Assembly (NCBI GenBank): GCA_948474755.1
Contig: CAOLHI010000395.1
Coordinates: 124,001 to 188,000 of the forward strand
Length of the DNA stretch: 64,000 nt
Direction of reading: 5' to 3'
Origin: Ctenosaura bakeri
Lineage: Eukaryota; Chordata; Lepidosauria; Squamata; Iguanidae
Shown: positions 59,215 to 64,000 of the stretch, piece by piece
Numbering within the stretch: position 1 is the stretch's first letter
Layout: each line of letters starts with the position of its first letter
Program-made: the position numbers and the translations under genes
The notes under the pieces: model-generated
What the model was told of the DNA's origin: nothing
Database searches by the model: none
What the model saw: only the letters and a program-made list of their open reading frames with translations

Positions 59215-59485
59215 ATAATATTTATTTATTTGTATCCCGCCTCTCCACACGGATTGAGGCGGCAAACAACATGAAATACATTATACATTACAAATAGCTG
59301 CTTATCAGCTAAGTGCTCTCTAAGCGGTTTAAAATGTGTTTTAGCTAATTGCCCCCAAGAAGCTGGGTACTCATTTTACCGACCTGCGGAAGGATGGAAG
59401 GCTGAGTCAACCTGGAGCCCGGCAGGATTGAACTCACAATTTTGTGGCTGCAGTACCGGCATTTAACCACTGCGCCACCAGGCAA
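59215..59485 (-). mobile_element. Sauria-type SINE with L2-like tail, long form
   Basis: Minus strand: GCCTGGTGGCGCAGTGGTTA, a B-box region GAGTTCAATCCTGCC and GGTCGGTAAAATGAGTACCC. It then has the segment AACCGCTTAGAGAGCACTTA typical of Sauria SINEs. Its final 65 bases, TAATGTATTTCATGTTG to GGAGAGGCGGGATACAAATA, closely match the L2 3-prime end at 57,655-57,715. Confidence 0.9.
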
Positions 59486-59583
59486 TTCCAACTATTTGTG
59501 ATTGTAAATTTCCTGACAAATTTTCTAAATTTACTCATCAACATATTAACCCAGAACCAAAGCCTAGGCGATTTCTAGGCCTA

Positions 59584-59889
59584 GGACCATTTCCGTACTA
59601 GACCGTTATAGTGCTATTATTCCACTTTCAACATCCTATGGAATCCTGGGGTTTGCAGTTTAAGCCTCTTTAAAAAGGAAAGTGTCTCCTGGATCCTTCT
59701 GAAAGTTATAAAAGTTCTCTAATATGGAAGAATTGGACTTGTTTTCAAAAGCAATATCCTATTTTAAAGACATTATTTTAGGTCATGACCCAGGCAAATT
59801 AGAGTATTTTTTAGACTGCAAACCCCAGGATTCCACAGGGTGTTGAAAGTGGAATAATAGCACTATAACAGTGTAGTGTGGAACTGGTC
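59584..59889. mobile_element. MITE arms separated by a 150-base unrelated segment
   Basis: Left arm 59,584-59,662 (GGACCATTTCCGTACTAGAC to GGGGTTTGCAGTTTAA), right arm 59,813-59,889 (AGACTGCAAACCCCAGGATT to GTGTGGAACTGGTC). The 150 bases between them (59,663-59,812) match no other copy. They could be a different core or a later insertion. Confidence 0.85.
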
Positions 59890-60089
59890 AAAGAGTACAC
59901 TGATAGTGGATTGGTCTTGCCAAAGAAATGCAGCTGGCATTAGTATTGTTCTCGTTTAGACGTCAGGTACACACATTTTTTACTTACCTAAGCAATCTGA
60001 CCGACTTTGGAGATATTCCAAATCTGAAACCCCAAAGCATGAAGACTATAAAATAAAGAAATCTCTCTCTCTCTCTCTCCCTCTCTCTC

Positions 60090-60136
<47 letters not shown>

Positions 60137-63100
60137 AGGTTGCATGCAGTCATACTGCCTTGTTCAGTGATTTGCACTGACAACATGTCTGCTAGAAAAG
60201 TTGTTGTGCAGAGGCCCATTTCCTTCTATCCAATGATGGTAAGATTCAGTAACTGGAATCTAGCTGCAGGCAGATGTGTTTGAAATTAATTGGGCACTTC
60301 TTCTTAATCGGCAAGCCATGTGAATTGCAATTTTCATTCCAATAAGTTGCGCAAATGAATTAAGACCACTTGACCTTTCTCTAATACTCTGGAAAGATTT
60401 ATGGCTTTTCATTTCGGGAACATTGATCATAGCACACTATTATAATCAATCCAAGGATTTATATGCTTAAAATATTGCTTTCACATTTTGATATATTAAT
60501 ATTTGTTTACACTTTTGAAGAGTGAATTATGGCCATGCTGTGACATATAGACTTATTTACACGGTGATGACAAAACTATTTTTTTCCTCAATTTTTTGCA
60601 GATAAAATGCTATGGGTTCAGCCTAGAGTGCTAATTTATAATTTTGGATTGTGTTATATTAGAAAAAAGGTATTATTTATGTATATATTTGTATTTTTCA
60701 TACATTCTATATCAAGAAATATAGGACAAGTATCCTCAATTTGTATTATTTATTTATGTGCCAACAATATTTATATGCTACTCCATAACAAGATTTTTTG
60801 GAGAGCTTATGATCACCATAAAATACAATCCTGAAAAATGGGCAAAACAATCAAACTCATAACTAAGAAATAAATTAAACCAATGTTTTGGTTCCATAGG
60901 ATGGATCTACACTTAGGCTGAGACCCTACAACAGAACTGGATCATGTATAGCTTTCCATGTGGGGGTACGCATCAGTTGTACAACACAGCCATTGTGCTG
61001 AATGACAACATTGCCCAATTGAAACTAGACACCAAATATGGAAACAATTGTACATCTGCATCCATGTGCAAGGCAAATCCATGTGAAATATGGATGCACA
61101 AATTGAGACAACGTACACTTATTGGTGGAATGGTACTGCTTCCAAAAAGCTCTGTTCAATGTGCCCTTACTTTAGTTCTGGATGAGAGTGAACCTAGTTT
61201 AGCTTGATCTCTGGATCATAGGAACGTATTCAGTGAATAAAGTTCTTCCCATGAAGGAAGAAGCTCTATTTCTGAGGCTTTATGGGAAAAGATATACAGG
61301 GACTGGTGGTGTACAGGGATCTGTCAGTGATACAGGCTGGCATCCTCTGAGTGTCATATGCACATGTAAGTCACCCTATGCCTGTGCACATCCTTTTAGG
61401 AGGCACTGAAGATATTTGTCTTTCTTTTCTGCATCTACAGAACCCCCCTGACTTACCATAACTCCTCTCAAGACCCCCACCCCCATGGTCATTCTGTGTC
61501 TTGTAGGGAGCAAACAGGATTGCAGAAACATCTAGCTATGTCCCTGTAGAAGTATATGAAATTGTTATATTAATACTGAGGCCAGTTGAGGTTCTCCAGA
61601 GTTCTCAGAGCCACTGTGATGATTTGTATCTGGCCATGGGGTCATGACCAGTTGCTTCTCCACTCCTGTCCACTCCCCAGAAGACACAGAACGGCCATAT
61701 GGTAGGTCTGAGGGTGGTAGTATATGGCTCAATCTAATGCAAATCCATGCACCTCTATACTGCATTGACACCACAAGATTGCAGGCAATGTATATAATCA
61801 TGTGGCAGAACTGGTCCTGGAGAGTTGTTGGCACACTTGTAAAACAAAGGTCAAGGAAAGTCATCTCCTTAGACAGACTGTTTCGGAGTTCAGGAGCTAA
61901 AGCCCCATAGAATATCTTCATCTCATCTTGGACATCAGGTAGAAGCAGAGTGCTACTGGAATACTCAATAGCCATCAGAACCTGGCTGCCGGAGGTTCCT
62001 CTTCAAGAAATCCTCCCAGAAGCCAATATACTTCACAACATATAAATCCCCAAACTGAAGGTGGGCTTTGATTTTTACCCTACTTCATAACGTTGCTACA
62101 TTTCCCAGATTCCCAGGGTAGAAAAGACTGTGTGACCATAGATGCAGCAACAACAACTACAAAGCTAAGGATGTCTTATGAATCATCCGAGGGGAGGGGA
62201 CGGAAATGAGCCAGCTCAGAAAGGAATTGTGCAGACAATTCAATTTCTAAATTAAAGAAAGTAACAGCTGGCTATTTGCTGACACAGTGGCAAGATATGC
62301 ACACACATACATACAAGTCCAAAGCAAATTCTTCAGATTGCTGGCCGTGTTTTCTCTCATTTCTATTTTTTAAAAAAATAAGATTACATAAACATTAGTT
62401 GTGTCTACATCGTTCTAACAAACAGGGCTGCCTGACTTCTGTTCTCCTTGCAATGTGGAGTTTGCATAGGCAATTTTGTGTGGAGTTGTAATGTGGACAG
62501 ACTTAATTATTCCAATAAATGTGAACATGTTGTCTAAATCCCATGGGCTTTCATAGATGCCATGTGATGCCTATGTTCCAATCTCTTTGGAAAGATTTAC
62601 TGAAGCTCCCTTTTGAGTGTACATCAAAGGCAAATCCAAATTATATAACCAGTAAACAGGCCTGAAAGCTACGCTTTACTTGTATAAAGTGTATTGTATG
62701 GATAGATTCAAACTGGGTACCTTCTAAAATAACTGCAAAGGCAGCAAATTAATTAGTGGTGCAAGAGGAATCATCATTAAGAAAAAAAAAATTACTGGAG
62801 ACCCGTGTTGGAGACTGCATCACCTGCCTTATTTGCAGTGAGAATAATTGAAGCACTCTGTTAATTACTTGCTAATGATCTCACCTAGGATTTGAAGATG
62901 TAAAGTGCGGCAGAAGTGTTAAGGGCTCACAGTAGTTTAGTTACATTCTCTTCCCACGCTGCTGTGCTGTTAAATGCATAATTACTAGAGGGTATATCAT
63001 GATTTGTGATCAGTGATGCACAACTTGTGCAAACCATCACAATCTATGATACATTGAGGTGAGCGTAGCATTCCAGCCACGTGAGGCTGCTCACTTGGTA

Positions 63101-63445
63101 GCACGGCCGATCAGCATGACTCTAGAGCCCAGAAACCTGGAGCCCCCTTGATGTACTATGAAAATCAACATGAAATATCACTTCCTTCTGTTGTGTACAC
63201 AAGATCCCTGGTTCTCAGATCTGGATTGCAACAGACCAGTCAGTGTCAAGGCTGTTTCACACAATGTAGGTTTTTTTCTTACACCTATGATGATTTAACT
63301 CTACACCTAAGGCTGCAATCTGTGGCTGTGAGACCTCTGTGTTTGCAAACATATGTTTTGTGTTAGCTCACTCTTCAGAAGCTAGTGCTGGTTGTGTCTT
63401 TCTGCTGAGTTAACTCTTGCATCTTTTCTGCCCTACACTGTTTTA
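59890..63445. other. Unique sequence, candidate conserved blocks, no recognised gene
   Basis: Repeat-free segments at about 60,200-60,480 and 62,720-62,990 carry TAATTA/TTAATTA words and resemble conserved noncoding DNA. The 136-codon minus-strand frame at 61,565-61,975 overlaps an antisense 88-codon frame and has no domain. Just before the last MITE, CTGCCCTACACTGTT (63,429-63,443) looks like a lone MITE arm. Confidence 0.35.
60062..60133. repeat. (CT)n-(CA)n compound microsatellite
   Basis: CT repeats at 60,062-60,093 with one CC interruption, then CA repeats at 60,095-60,133. Confidence 0.95.
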
Positions 63446-63647
63446 GGCCATTTCCACACTATACTGTTAGAGTGCTATGATTCCACTTTCAACATCGTAT
63501 GGAATTCTGGGGTTGGCGGTTTAGGAAGGGCCATTTAGAATTCTTGGCCAGAGAGTTCTTGGGCCTCAATAAACTACAAACCCCAGAATTCCACAGGATG
63601 TTGAAAGGGGAATAATAGCACTAGAACAGTGTAGTGTGGAAAGGCCC
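63446..63647 (+). mobile_element. Palindromic MITE, subfamily A
   Basis: Left end GGCCATTTCCACACTATACT after TTA, right end GTGTAGTGTGGAAAGGCCC followed by TCA (one mismatch to TTA). Central GAATTCTTGGCCAGAGAGTT. Confidence 0.92.
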
Positions 63648-63825
63648 TCAGTGGTACTTTGGGTTTGCTGTGGCAGTCATGCAGGGAATGGGGCATAGAA
63701 GCCTTTGGACTGACATACAAACAGTAAAGGTAGCTAGGAAGAGGTCAGTTTCTTAGATAGTATATGTAATTATTGGTTTAACTTCTTATTCTAGTCCTAA
63801 AACTCTAAGATCTTTGTATAGGATG

Positions 63826-63895
63826 GTGTGGGCAAAGTGTAGCCTATGGGCCACATGAAACCATAATGTGGCCCCTGAAATCCCCTAGAATCTCC
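63826..63895 (+). mobile_element. hAT-like element fragment
   Basis: GGGCAAAGTGTAGCCTATGG, CCACATGAAACC and AATGTGGCCCCTGAAATCC resemble short hAT-class elements (a GTGGCCC..GGGCCAC pattern). The other end is not visible before the window ends. Confidence 0.35.
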
Positions 63896-64000
63896 TCAAA
63901 GCCTCCCTTCAGCTTAATATTTTGCACCATTTGAGGATGATCTTTTACCCAAAAGATGACCCAAAGAACCCAACATTGTATTAAATATTTATAGACAGTT

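Noticed and set aside
61565..61975. 136-codon minus-strand frame
   Set aside because: Antisense overlap with another frame, no domain, no splice context.
1..64000. CRISPR array, operon or prokaryotic defence system
   Set aside because: All repeats are microsatellites or eukaryotic retroposons and DNA transposons; there are no regular repeat-spacer units and no bacterial gene organisation.

Overview
The window is repeat-rich, AT-leaning vertebrate nuclear DNA, most likely from a squamate reptile and plausibly an iguanian lizard. The evidence is the mix of mobile elements. It holds tRNA-headed SINEs of Sauria type, 5S-rRNA-headed SINEs, CR1 3-prime ends with the ATTCTATG tail, L2-type 3-prime ends, a DIRS-like tyrosine-recombinase retrotransposon relic and dense short palindromic transposons. 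Species cannot be fixed from the sequence alone.

I find no convincing host protein-coding gene. All long open frames are explained by repeats, microsatellites or chance. The window behaves like a gene desert or the inside of a very large intron. One short segment (19,276-19,368) carries a good branch point, polypyrimidine tract, AG and GT and could be an exon of an unseen transcript.

Layout. 1-12 kb: SINEs, three copies of a palindromic MITE family (one inside a SINE), a minus-strand LTR-like block near 8.65-9.05 kb, and a 5-prime-truncated CR1 at 10.5-11.0 kb. 12-23 kb: a 5S-derived SINE, an old minus-strand CR1 split by a MITE, and the densest MITE cluster, with one MITE nested inside another at 18.4-18.8 kb. 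24-33 kb: tRNA SINEs including a three-head tandem array (26.6-27.1 kb), a second 5S SINE, and two related GC-rich inverted-repeat elements at 30.5 and 32.4 kb. 36.1-37.65 kb: a decayed DIRS-like element (reverse transcriptase, RNase H, start of recombinase) split by a MITE. 40-60 kb: CR1 copies at 41.8, 44.8, 49.8 and 57.1 kb, three Sauria-type SINEs carrying an L2-like tail, and a three-level nest (L2 in CR1 in MITE) at 56.96-58.02 kb. 60-64 kb: mostly unique sequence ending in one more MITE.

Between repeats lie several several-hundred-base blocks free of recognisable repeats, with retained CpGs and homeodomain, octamer, TCF or CRE-like words. They could be conserved regulatory elements; this is inference without any alignment. 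The strongest new observation is the MITE family: about twenty copies in 64 kb, ends of the form GGCCATTTCC, and 3-base target duplications that can be read directly at several insertions, two of them with a recognisable host repeat around the site.
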